From: an uncultured Ignavibacteriota bacterium
Lineage (GTDB): Bacteria > Bacteroidota > Ignavibacteria > Palsa-1295
Direction: 5' to 3'
DNA: 35,750 nucleotides
Assembly (NCBI GenBank): GCA_903900335.1
Contig: CAIUMP010000048.1
Coordinates: forward strand, 1 to 35,750
The first letter of the stretch is position 1. Each line of letters starts with the position of its first letter. The position numbers and the translations under genes are program-made. Below are positions 16,716-25,099 of this stretch, one piece after another. Below the pieces are notes generated by a model. That model did no database searches. It was not told the origin of the DNA and worked only from the letters and a program-made list of their open reading frames with translations.

Positions 16716-19700
16716 ATGATCCACATTTCTGTTTCCCGTCCTTCGTGGATGATCGCTCATACATCCACAGTGGATGTGCGCTCATCTAAGCACAAAACCT
16801 TTCTACGCACTGCGTGTGCGGCAATACTCTGCGCAATCCTCGCTCTTACGGGTGGTGCCCTTCGCGCTCAAGAAGTCAGCGGCACCGACGTTGGATCGGA
16901 CGAATCCTATGCCCAGCGAGTACCAGGCACGGTCTATGTGCAATTTCGCGAAGGTTATGTGCCGGAGGGAGCAAAGAAGAGCTCCGCGCCGCGACGCAAT
17001 ACCGACCCAGTGCAGAAGATCTTCAACCGCATCGGCGTCACGTCGATCCAGCCGTTCGATCGCATGGCGTGGAAGGACTCGATCTCGCATAGTCTTGGTA
17101 TTGACAGAATTTACGTCGTGAATTATTCCACGGATGCTGCCCCGCTTGATGTCACGATCAAGCTGCTGCAAACCGGTCTCGTGCAGACCGCTTCGCCGCG
17201 ATACATTTTCAAGGTGCAGGGCATCGTGCCAAACGATACCTACTACGACACCGAATATTATGCGAAGATCATCGGCATGCCGGACGCGTGGAATATCACC
17301 ATGGGAGATACCAGCGTGATCATCGCCGATGTCGATGAAGGCGTGAATTACAATCACGAGGACCTCAAAGATAACATCAAGTATTTCACGGGTCACGACC
17401 ATCCCGGCTTCCCGAATGACTATCGCGGCTGGGACGCGGCTGGCGATGGCACAGGCGGTAACCCAATACCGGATAACAATCCCTACCCCTCCATGACGCT
17501 CGGTGGCATTGCCGGAGAGTCATCACACGGCACGAACACCACCGGTTGCTTCGGCATGGTGATCAACAATCGCACCGGTGGTTCTGGCGTAGCACCGAAG
17601 TGCAAGATCCTGTGCGTGAAAATTGGTAACGCCAACGGACAGCTCATTGCTGGCTATGAAGGCGTACACTATGCGGCAGTAGCTGGCGCGAAGGTGATCA
17701 ACTGTTCGTGGGGCGGAAGAGCCGACCCGGCGGCACTTCCTTTTGCGTACATCTTCCCACAGGAAGTTACTGCACGTGGTGAGGTGATGGTTGCCGCGGC
17801 TGGCAATTATCATATGAATAATGATAAGACCCCCTTTGTGCCCGCATGTATTCCGGGAGTGCTTTCGGTTGGTGCTAGCGATGAAAACGATAATCCAACA
17901 TCATTCACCCATTGGGGCCATATCGTTTCCGTCTTTGCGCCTGGTATCAACATCATGACGACGGACATCAGCAAGAATGCTGGCGACACTCTGAGCAACA
18001 ATCTTTATACTCCGATCGGCGATCTGATCGCTGGCACCAGCTTCTCCTCGCCGATCACGGCAGGCCTTGTTGGGTTGGTGATGTCGAAATTCCCGAAGCT
18101 TTCGCCGGACGCTGTTAAAGCACGCATTATCTCGACCTGCGATCCGATGAAGGGTGCGGCACTCGGTAATTCCTATCTCTTCCATGGCCGCATCAATGCC
18201 TTTACTGCGTTGAATGCCCCGGGTCATCCGTCCATTGTTGTCAAGGCGCTACAGGCGGCTGGACAAGACTCACTGGACATTGTAGGAAAGCGTACAACGC
18301 TCAGTGTCACCTTCCAAAATGGCGGCGATCCCGGCGTGAACCTGACAGCCGAACTGCAACCTGGTTCCGGCTACACGTGGGATCAATTCGATCCTAATTT
18401 TCATGGACTCTGGCCAAAGGCAAATATTGGTAATCTCGACAGCCAGTTGACCATCACGCTTGGTGTGCAGAATGTTGAACGTTCGGGGCAATTCTCCGAA
18501 GGCTTCGCACCTCTTCGCTTTGCTGTCTATGATGGTAGTGGATACAATGACACACTGACAGTGCAGGTACCGCTAACAAAGAAGGTCGGGATGAAGCACA
18601 AACTTCTCTCCGGCCATGCAACGACCGTGAAGCAAGTGGATGCCAAGATCGGCTGGGCTGGCTATGGATATTTCCTTAGTTACTACGATCCGGAAAAGCG
18701 ACAGACACAAGTTGTGCAGGTCAGCCAATTCTCCAAGCGTGATCCCGACGGCACATGGAGCGCCCCGCAGGACATTGCGACCGGTGACAAGCCGATCTCC
18801 ACTTGCGATGCCATTGATGCTAACACAGCGTGGTTCGGCGGTGCCGACCCAACTGGGCAAGCTTCGATCTTCTCGACGACCGACGGCGGGACCTTCTCCG
18901 AGACGAATGTTAGCTCCACTCCACGCATCATCCACTTCGCAGACGCCAATCATGGTATATTCATTGGCAAAGCAGGAGATCGTTGGCAAACGCAAGTTAC
19001 ACTTGATGGAGGAACGAACTGGTCTGCAGGAGCTTCGTCTCCGCTTTCGAACGACACCACGTTCAATAATGCAGGATTCTTCCACGGCCTCAGAGGCTGG
19101 TTCGGCTCAAGCCAAGGGCGCGTGTACCTAACCACCAACGGTGGGCAATCATGGAATCCGATCAGCATTAGTGGTACGGCAAAGCAGAAGAATGTCATGG
19201 CTGTCGGTTTTGCAGACGATGACAAGAACGGGTATGCTGCTGTTAGGGATTACGGTCCGAATCCGGATAGCGCAGGACTCTTCTATTCGCAGTCCAATGG
19301 AACATCGTGGTCGAAATACCTAAAGGCACCCGTTGGCTTTATTCCATTCTCTATCGCTTTCATACCCGGCACGACCACCGCGGTGATCACCTCGAATTTC
19401 GGAATTTTCCAGCTTAAGAGTCCGACCGACTCCCTGCAATTCCAGGGCTATCCATCTTCGTGGGAGTCGAACAACAGCGTGATCAGTGCAGCTGGCTCTG
19501 CGAGCAACTACACGATCAGCGCTGTCTCCGAAAACTCTGGTATCGTGGATTATACGGTCGGAACAGCAGCGGTTCAGCCTGCTAAGGAAATCTCTACTTC
19601 AGCGAACGGACTTGTGCTTTCCAACTCCCCAAATCCATTTGCGACATCGACCACGCTCTATTTCTCCCTTGCGAAGGAAGATCATGTCAGGATCCGATTG

Positions 19701-19868
19701 CAGGATGTTCTCGGGCGCACAGTCTCCGAAGTTTATGATGGCCTGCTCTCCGAAGGACCACACGAGATCCCAGTTAGCTCTGACGATCTTGCACGGGGCG
19801 TCTATCATGTCGCCGTTGAGACCGGCAATGGTGACCGCGCTGAGACGAGCATCGTGCTGATGAAATAA
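16716..19868 (+). CDS. Subtilisin-like (S8) secreted protease with propeller-like region and T9SS sorting domain
   Basis: 1050 aa. A long n-region precedes a signal peptide (TACAAILCAILALTGGALRAQ region, cleavage about 52). An ATG at 16749 could equally start it. A prodomain-like part (about 65-180) comes before the S8 domain. The triad is intact: Asp207 (ADVDEGV, the DxG motif reading DEG), His271 (SSHGTNTTG), Ser442 (AGTSFSSP), with oxyanion Asn363 (AAAGN). A C-terminal region (about 600-960) has Asp-box-like turns (TTDGGTFSE, LDGGTNWS, TNGGQSWNP, SNGTSWSK). The last 80 residues, from SNSPNPFATSTTLYFSL to ETSIVLMK, form a T9SS type-A sorting domain. It is probably exported, processed and displayed or released as an active protease. 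A strong terminator follows. Confidence 0.92.
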   Translation: MIHISVSRPSWMIAHTSTVDVRSSKHKTFLRTACAAILCAILALTGGALRAQEVSGTDVGSDESYAQRVPGTVYVQFREGYVPEGAKKSSAPRRNTDPVQKIFNRIGVTSIQPFDRMAWKDSISHSLGIDRIYVVNYSTDAAPLDVTIKLLQTGLVQTASPRYIFKVQGIVPNDTYYDTEYYAKIIGMPDAWNITMGDTSVIIADVDEGVNYNHEDLKDNIKYFTGHDHPGFPNDYRGWDAAGDGTGGNPIPDNNPYPSMTLGGIAGESSHGTNTTGCFGMVINNRTGGSGVAPKCKILCVKIGNANGQLIAGYEGVHYAAVAGAKVINCSWGGRADPAALPFAYIFPQEVTARGEVMVAAAGNYHMNNDKTPFVPACIPGVLSVGASDENDNPTSFTHWGHIVSVFAPGINIMTTDISKNAGDTLSNNLYTPIGDLIAGTSFSSPITAGLVGLVMSKFPKLSPDAVKARIISTCDPMKGAALGNSYLFHGRINAFTALNAPGHPSIVVKALQAAGQDSLDIVGKRTTLSVTFQNGGDPGVNLTAELQPGSGYTWDQFDPNFHGLWPKANIGNLDSQLTITLGVQNVERSGQFSEGFAPLRFAVYDGSGYNDTLTVQVPLTKKVGMKHKLLSGHATTVKQVDAKIGWAGYGYFLSYYDPEKRQTQVVQVSQFSKRDPDGTWSAPQDIATGDKPISTCDAIDANTAWFGGADPTGQASIFSTTDGGTFSETNVSSTPRIIHFADANHGIFIGKAGDRWQTQVTLDGGTNWSAGASSPLSNDTTFNNAGFFHGLRGWFGSSQGRVYLTTNGGQSWNPISISGTAKQKNVMAVGFADDDKNGYAAVRDYGPNPDSAGLFYSQSNGTSWSKYLKAPVGFIPFSIAFIPGTTTAVITSNFGIFQLKSPTDSLQFQGYPSSWESNNSVISAAGSASNYTISAVSENSGIVDYTVGTAAVQPAKEISTSANGLVLSNSPNPFATSTTLYFSLAKEDHVRIRLQDVLGRTVSEVYDGLLSEGPHEIPVSSDDLARGVYHVAVETGNGDRAETSIVLMK

Positions 19869-19887
19869 TTGGGCATTGCCTACAAAG

Positions 19888-19924
19888 AAGAGGGCGGTGA
19901 GCTTAGCTCGCCGCCCTCTTTTGT
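19888..19924 (+). terminator. Rho-independent terminator after the subtilase gene
   Basis: A long GC-rich stem (AAGAGGGCGG-T-GAGC, loop TTA, GCTC-G-CCGCCCTCTT) of about 15 pairs with one G-U wobble is followed by TTTG, 20 bp after the subtilase stop. The stem is symmetrical enough to serve the convergent S41 peptidase gene as well. Confidence 0.85.
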
Positions 19925-19975
19925 CATTAGATTATTCGTGAACGAGGCGCTCCTCGTCCACATCCCTTCCCGCGC

Positions 19976-21715
19976 CTACTCCGTGCCGTGGATGGCCAGC
20001 GGCAATGGATTCGAACTCAGCAAACCTACTGCGCGTCGAACCGTAGCATTGTTCTTCCCCCACAGATTGAAGAAGCCCGCGTCACTCCAAATGCACCAGG
20101 CTACGTAGGCCATCACTATCTTCGGCACCAGGCTTGCCTGTTGTAGTGACAGGTGTTTCGTCTTTGTGGTGTCGTGCAAATACAATTGATCAAGAACTGT
20201 GTCAACGAGCGCCTGTGGCATCTCGCAAAAACGGGAGAAGCTGTCAAGCGTTGTGTGAAGCAGCCACCCGGCGTTCTGCCAAAGATAACTTGCTGCCGCC
20301 TGCCAAACGACATCCCGAATCCAGTCAGCTGCAAAGCAGTCCTGTGCAACAAGGTATTCTGGTACGATGCCGGTATTGCCATACAGGCTCCGGCCAGATA
20401 CCGTCTTGTAGACTGGGCACTCACCTTCCGCAATGTTGCTGTCGATACCATGACCGTGGTTATCGGCGCTTCCGAATTCGCGGTAGCCGCCGCCGACGAG
20501 CACACCGTTCGTGTACGGACGCTGTACACAGCGCCCGGTCGGAAGCTTGTACGCCGCCACGGTAAGGTACAGCCATTCCAACTTCGGGAGTCTGAAGAAA
20601 TTCATCACCAGGCTTTTGCCGATTGTTGGCTGACCGACGATCACGGCTCGATCCAGATCCTGTACGATGCCGGCGAAGATCTCCGAGGCGCTGCATGAGC
20701 CGTTATCTACAAGTACAGCGAGCGGCAGTTTGGGAAAATCGGCTGGTTTACTCAGGGTGTACTCAGATCTGTGGATCGGCACACGTGAGTCTGTAACGAG
20801 CGCGCGTCCCGCATCATGCACGAAGAGGTTCGCCATGTCTATCGCTTCGTCTAGATATCCGCCAGGGTTACCACGAAGATCCAGTACAAGCGAGGTCATG
20901 CCACGGAGTAGAAGATCCTCTATCGCATCGTGCAGCTTCTCGCTCGTACCTCTGTGGAATCCGGTGACCTTTACGTAACCGATTCGTGTGTCGATCATTG
21001 CCGCAAGAGGCACGCTGGACTCCGGACAATTGGCCTTGGAGAGCCCGCGCTCATACGTCTCGTTGGCGGATGATCGGAAGAGCAACAACTTAACGTAGTC
21101 TGCACCAAGCAGTGCAACGCCAACGCTGTCATTGCCATGGAGCAGGTGACCATTAATGCTCCGCACTTCGTCACCAGGCAGAATTCCCGCAAACTCTGCC
21201 GCGCTGCCCTTCGCCACGTGTGTCAGAATAACCTTCCCATCGGCGGACTGCAGCTGAACACCATATCGTCGCGCTTCATCATTGCAGCTTCGCATGAATG
21301 CCGCATACTCGGCCTCCGTGAAGTGATGACTGAAGGGGTCGAGACGTGAAATGATGGTGTCGATCGGCAGCGTGGTGTCAACGTGGACCGCTTCGAAATA
21401 TTGATCCGCTATGTCGCGCAAGACTGACTGTCGAAGCAGCGTTGTATCGTCGAGATGCGGCAGTGATTCTTCCGCGTAGTGCGCTTCGTGCGCGTAACCG
21501 GATCGAGCGTTTGCATTGTCATCACGGGTGGTGTAATCCGTGTGGCGGAAGTCCGAGTCACTTCGGTGCGTTTCCGCTTCAATGAGTATTGCGTCAACGC
21601 GGTCGCGAAAGTCATCGGTGATCGCACGTTGGGTTGGGCTATCGCAGGACGGCCCGAGTGCGGCAAGTGTGAGTGTGGTGCCGAAGAAGAGGGGTGTGCC
21701 GAGATGATGTCTCAT
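19976..21715 (-). CDS. S41 family C-terminal processing-type peptidase with PDZ domain, probable lipoprotein
   Basis: 579 aa. The N-terminus ends at GPSC24, a plausible lipobox. An Asp/His-rich linker (about 45-95) precedes an N-terminal helical part with LDPFSHHFTEAEY (125-137), typical of CtpA-like enzymes. A PDZ domain follows (VILTHVAKGSAAEFAGILPGDEV, about 162-184), then the S41 protease core: IGYVKVTGFHRGTSEKL (245-261), LVLDLRGNPGGYLDEAIDMAN (277-296). The nucleophile Ser lies within NGSCSASE (338-345, most likely Ser342), and the general base is Lys367 in PTIGKSLV. The long C-terminal part (about 420-579) has many Cys and Trp and no assigned role. It is likely a periplasmic or envelope protease acting on protein C-termini. 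Confidence 0.88.
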   Translation of the reverse strand: MRHHLGTPLFFGTTLTLAALGPSCDSPTQRAITDDFRDRVDAILIEAETHRSDSDFRHTDYTTRDDNANARSGYAHEAHYAEESLPHLDDTTLLRQSVLRDIADQYFEAVHVDTTLPIDTIISRLDPFSHHFTEAEYAAFMRSCNDEARRYGVQLQSADGKVILTHVAKGSAAEFAGILPGDEVRSINGHLLHGNDSVGVALLGADYVKLLLFRSSANETYERGLSKANCPESSVPLAAMIDTRIGYVKVTGFHRGTSEKLHDAIEDLLLRGMTSLVLDLRGNPGGYLDEAIDMANLFVHDAGRALVTDSRVPIHRSEYTLSKPADFPKLPLAVLVDNGSCSASEIFAGIVQDLDRAVIVGQPTIGKSLVMNFFRLPKLEWLYLTVAAYKLPTGRCVQRPYTNGVLVGGGYREFGSADNHGHGIDSNIAEGECPVYKTVSGRSLYGNTGIVPEYLVAQDCFAADWIRDVVWQAAASYLWQNAGWLLHTTLDSFSRFCEMPQALVDTVLDQLYLHDTTKTKHLSLQQASLVPKIVMAYVAWCIWSDAGFFNLWGKNNATVRRAVGLLSSNPLPLAIHGTE

Positions 21716-21998
21716 TGGCGTGAGGTGATAACGTGTTTCGATAGTGCTCTCCTGTCTGGGGAGCCACCTGTTTCCCTACTGTGGGAATACTGTATCGAGT
21801 CGCCATGCGTACCTCCGTCTAAATTACTCTACATTCATCCGTACGATGGCCGTAACGTGGAAGTTACATGCCAACACGCTCTCATGAGCCACTGGCTCTT
21901 CGCCGGGAAGTGATCTACCTGGCTCTTGACGAAGGATCCCAGGCCTACTAGTTGGATCAACTCACTGTCCACTGATAGCCACCCATAAACTCAACACA
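21716..21998. other. Intergenic region upstream of the S41 peptidase gene
   Basis: About 280 bp with no supported gene. A short inverted pair (CCTACTGTGGGAATACTG area) and an unremarkable AT/GC mix are seen. It probably holds the S41 peptidase promoter on the minus strand. Confidence 0.35.
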
Positions 21999-22038
21999 CA
22001 AAAGCAAAAGCCTCTAAGTCTTTTAGACTTAGAGGCTT
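21999..22038 (-). terminator. Rho-independent terminator downstream of tRNA-Gln
   Basis: A perfect 13-bp stem (AAGCCTCTAAGTC / GACTTAGAGGCTT) with a 5-nt loop. On the minus strand it is followed by TTTGCTTTTGTG, 16 bp past the 3' end of the tRNA. Confidence 0.8.
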
Positions 22039-22053
22039 ACACGCTGTCTTCCG

Positions 22054-22125
22054 CTGCCTCGCTAGGATTCGAACCTAGAACCTACTGCTCCAGAGGCAGC
22101 CGCCATACCATTAGGCCACGAGGCA
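22054..22125 (-). tRNA. tRNA-Gln (anticodon CTG)
   Basis: 72 nt. The acceptor stem TGCCTCG pairs with CGAGGCA, starting U1-A72 as usual for Gln, with discriminator G73. The anticodon loop CTCTGGA gives anticodon CTG, reading CAG. The T-arm contains GGTTCGAATCC. CCA is not encoded. Confidence 0.93.
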
Positions 22126-22215
22126 ATCATTTACAGACATTTCTGTCTGGGACGGTGCTAACAGCCGCAAGGCGCGGACGGTTTCGCTGCCGATCGCCCA
22201 TCATCCTTTCCCCGC

Positions 22216-23052
22216 CTACAGTCCAAATTTCAGCGCAACCGTCGCATAAAGCGAAGAGACCTTCCAACCCGATGCGTTCTGGTCGCGAACGGTGGTGAGT
22301 GGTAGGTCGTAGGTCACCATTGGGGCGAGGGTGATGCCCCAGAGGGGGATGTTCCAACCCGTTGACAGCAGGGCTGAGACGCGAAGGGAACTGACATTTG
22401 GAATCGCACCATCTTCGACGACTTCGGAAGATGTACCACTGTTTCCGAATCTGGGGTTATAAATTGTCTGACCTTGCACGGATACCGTCGCGGGCATTTC
22501 GCGAGTTTGAACAAAGTGACTTGCGGCAAGTATCGAGAGAGATGGACCAATTTGGATAAAGGCCCCTTCCGATATTATCCTGTATTGAACATATGGTGCG
22601 GCGAAGAGGTACGTTAGCTTATACGTCCCAACTTCCGCTATTGGGATACCCGCTAGTACATAGCCAGTATCAATCGTCGATGGATTAATGATGACGACCG
22701 ACTCCGCTTGTTGGCGTGATCCCGTGGCATTCTTATAGTCAATACCTGCCTTTAAGCCGAACGTGAAGCTACTTACACTTGGCAGCTCAACAAGGAGTGA
22801 TCCAACAAATCCTGATCCTGTTGCGCCTTCCTCAAGCGCGCATCCACACGGTCCGCTGAATTCTCCCAGTTGCTTATGCCACCCATTCCCAGCTTCGATG
22901 CCGAACTTGAAGGATTGATCTTCATCCGCGGGCCGCTTCATCTGGGCGTTGCCAACGGATGCAACCGTGACGGATAACAGCACGATTGCTAATGCCCGGT
23001 GAGATATCCCGGCAATAGGAACTGGGACGAAGACACGCTTAACTCTCTCCAT
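22216..23052 (-). CDS. Outer-membrane beta-barrel protein, PCGC paralogue B
   Basis: 278 aa from the ATG at 23052. Signal peptide with a long basic n-region (MERVKRVFVPV ... ASVGNAQ, cleavage about 37). The remainder is alternating polar/hydrophobic strands with terminal sequence SLYATVALKFGL, a typical beta-barrel ending in an aromatic residue followed by Gly-Leu. It is paralogous to the upstream gene: both have a conserved PCGC cysteine pair (GPCGCALEEG here) followed by a Gly-rich strand, and the same C-terminal strand pattern. The upstream gene ends 7 bp before this start, so they form an operon. The role could be a porin or a T9SS/PorT-like barrel; not resolvable. Confidence 0.75.
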   Translation of the reverse strand: MERVKRVFVPVPIAGISHRALAIVLLSVTVASVGNAQMKRPADEDQSFKFGIEAGNGWHKQLGEFSGPCGCALEEGATGSGFVGSLLVELPSVSSFTFGLKAGIDYKNATGSRQQAESVVIINPSTIDTGYVLAGIPIAEVGTYKLTYLFAAPYVQYRIISEGAFIQIGPSLSILAASHFVQTREMPATVSVQGQTIYNPRFGNSGTSSEVVEDGAIPNVSSLRVSALLSTGWNIPLWGITLAPMVTYDLPLTTVRDQNASGWKVSSLYATVALKFGL

Positions 23053-23059
23053 GATGTGC

Positions 23060-23740
23060 TCACAATCCAAATCGAATAGCTAAGGCTGCATATAAGGTTG
23101 TTACGTGCCACTCATCGGTGGCGGCGGCACTGAGATTTGATAAAGGCTGCTTTGCGTAGATGCTTGGTTCGAGCGCCATGCCGAGCAGGCCAAAGCTATA
23201 ACCAACCGACACCTTCGCATGATAGCTCGCTTTGTGGATGTCCACGGCGTCGGTGGGATTGAAGGAGATCGTGGTATCTTCCACTGCCACCGCTCCGGCG
23301 ATATGATTGAAACTGCTCGAAACGAGATAGTCAATTCCCGGTGAGACCTGAAAGAACAGTCCAGTGCCCGGAATTTGATAACGGATATAGGGGTCGATAT
23401 TCACGTATGCTAACTTGATCTCTTCTTGATCTCCATTCGCGTATTGAAGCAGCGTGGCCGGATCCACTTCGTGCGAAGTGAATTTCTGAACATCGACACC
23501 TGTGCCAAGCCCAACGGAAAAACCACCCAACGAAAAGAAGGAAGCCGAAACAGAACCGATCAACCCGAGGCCGTACCCATCCGCAAATGTGCAGCCGCAC
23601 GGCGCAACGAAGGTGCCCTTTTGAATATTGTATGCTGGGCCAACTTCGATAGCCCATCCTTGTGCTTCAACTGCTGAAGAGGAGAACAGCAGTAGTGATA
23701 GCACTGACGCAAATACGATTGAAGAGAGTTTTGCCTTCAT
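23060..23740 (-). CDS. Outer-membrane beta-barrel protein, PCGC paralogue A
   Basis: 226 aa. Signal peptide MKAKLSSIVFASVLSLLLF ... VEAQ (cleavage about 26). Mature part: GWAIEVGPAYNIQ, then APCGCTFADGYGLGLIGSV, then strand repeats (VNIDPYIRYQIPGTGLFFQV, VSVGYSFGLLGMALEPSIYA) and a C-terminal strand LYAALAIRFGL. It is a small barrel in the 8- to 12-strand size range. It is first gene of a two-gene operon with its paralogue. The PCGC pair near the start of the barrel is unusual for outer-membrane barrels and may form a disulfide or bind a metal; that is inference. Confidence 0.75.
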   Translation of the reverse strand: MKAKLSSIVFASVLSLLLFSSSAVEAQGWAIEVGPAYNIQKGTFVAPCGCTFADGYGLGLIGSVSASFFSLGGFSVGLGTGVDVQKFTSHEVDPATLLQYANGDQEEIKLAYVNIDPYIRYQIPGTGLFFQVSPGIDYLVSSSFNHIAGAVAVEDTTISFNPTDAVDIHKASYHAKVSVGYSFGLLGMALEPSIYAKQPLSNLSAAATDEWHVTTLYAALAIRFGL

Positions 23741-23757
23741 AAGAATTGGCAGTTAGG

Positions 23758-23780
23758 GATCGGGTGCACAGTCCCCGATC
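23758..23780 (-). terminator. Hairpin downstream of clpX
   Basis: A 7-bp stem (GATCGGG / CCCGATC) with a 9-nt loop lies in the 78-bp gap after clpX. There is no T-run on the minus strand, so it is a weak or Rho-assisted terminator at best. Confidence 0.35.
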
Positions 23781-23818
23781 CAGCACGTCATAATTCTTCT
23801 TTCATCGTTACAATTCCC

Positions 23819-25099
23819 CTACGCGGCCTTCCGCTCTGCACTAATGTAGAGTGGCGGGGCACCAGAAACCGTCTCTTCGGTTATGACAACCTTCGTGAGA
23901 TTTGTCTTATCCGGCATGTCATACATCGTCTCGCGCAGGGTATCTTCCATGATAGCTCGCAGTGAGCGAGCCCCTGAGCCGCGTTCGACAGCCAGCGCGA
24001 TGATGGCATCGAGCGCACGACGGTCGAACTCCAAATCGACACCTTCCATTGCGAAGAGCTTGCGATATTGCTTGACCAGCGCATTGCGTGGCTCAGTAAG
24101 TACTCGGTAGAGCGCTTCCTTCGAAAGTCCATTGAGCGGTGCAAGCACCGGGAAACGACCTATCAATTCGGGAATAAATCCAAACTTCAGGAGATCCTCG
24201 GGTTGCACATACTGGAAGAGATCGACGGCCTTCTCATCGAGTCTAGATGGGATCTTCGCTCCAAATCCTATTGGAGTTTGATGGAGCCTTCGCAGAATGA
24301 TCTTGTCGAGTCCATCGAACGCACCGCCCGCAATAAAGAGAATATGCTTGGTATTGATATGCACGAGCGGCTGCTCCGGGTGCTTGCGGCCACCATGCGG
24401 CGGCACACCAGCGATGGTGCCTTCCAATAGCTTCAATAATCCTTGCTGAACGCCCTCGCCGGAAACATCGCGCGTGATTGACGCACTGTCAGATTTCCGT
24501 GCGATCTTATCTACTTCATCAAGATAGACAATGCCACGCTCTGCACGGGCAACATCAAAGTCAGCCGCCTGTAAAAGTGCACTGAGCACTGCCTCGACAT
24601 CATCACCAACATATCCCGCTTCGGTGAGCGTTGTTGCGTCAGCAATGGCCAACGGCACGTCGAGCGTGCGCGCGAGCGTCTGCGCGAGCAGCGTCTTGCC
24701 AGTACCCGTGGGTCCAAGCAAAAGCACATTCGACTTCTCGATCTCCGTATCCTCAAAACCTTCCACGCCGATCAGCGTCTCGGCATCGATACGCTTATAG
24801 TGATTATAGACGGAGACTGCAAGCGTTCGCTTTGCACGATCCTGATCGATCACAAATTCGGAAAGTGACTTTTCAATGGAGCGTGGTGTAAAGTTCGTGA
24901 TACCTGCCTGCCGGGCGGACGCCTTTGTCGCATACTGCGGCAAGTGCGCGCGGAGCAGATCCACGTGACCGGAAGTGCAGATATCGCAGATCATCGCGCC
25001 ACCAAACGGCGCGCTGATCAGCGTGAGAACTTCATCGGCCGAGCGGCCGCAGAAGTTACAAACGGGAGGATGTTCGTTTTGTCGTTTTGTATTAGCCAT
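23819..25099 (-). CDS. clpX: ATP-dependent Clp protease ATP-binding subunit ClpX
   Basis: 426 aa, normal length. It unfolds tagged proteins and threads them into ClpP. The zinc-binding domain has Cys14, Cys17, Cys38 and Cys41 (CNFC, CDIC). Walker A is GPTGTGKT (129-136). Pore loop 1 is GYVG (162-165). Walker B is IVYLDEVDK (190-198). The ClpP-docking IGF loop is present (PIGFGAK, 276-282). ERGSGARSLRAIMED is the sensor-2 region. The ATG at 25099 overlaps the stop of the M3 peptidase gene by 8 bp (ATGGCTAA), implying translational coupling. In many bacteria clpX directly follows clpP; here clpP lies some 7 kb upstream on the same strand. Confidence 0.97.
   Translation of the reverse strand: MANTKRQNEHPPVCNFCGRSADEVLTLISAPFGGAMICDICTSGHVDLLRAHLPQYATKASARQAGITNFTPRSIEKSLSEFVIDQDRAKRTLAVSVYNHYKRIDAETLIGVEGFEDTEIEKSNVLLLGPTGTGKTLLAQTLARTLDVPLAIADATTLTEAGYVGDDVEAVLSALLQAADFDVARAERGIVYLDEVDKIARKSDSASITRDVSGEGVQQGLLKLLEGTIAGVPPHGGRKHPEQPLVHINTKHILFIAGGAFDGLDKIILRRLHQTPIGFGAKIPSRLDEKAVDLFQYVQPEDLLKFGFIPELIGRFPVLAPLNGLSKEALYRVLTEPRNALVKQYRKLFAMEGVDLEFDRRALDAIIALAVERGSGARSLRAIMEDTLRETMYDMPDKTNLTKVVITEETVSGAPPLYISAERKAA

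Noticed and set aside
16803-17402. Minus-strand 199-aa frame opposite the subtilase
   Set aside because: It lies entirely within the subtilase gene; residues look random and no signal or domain is seen.
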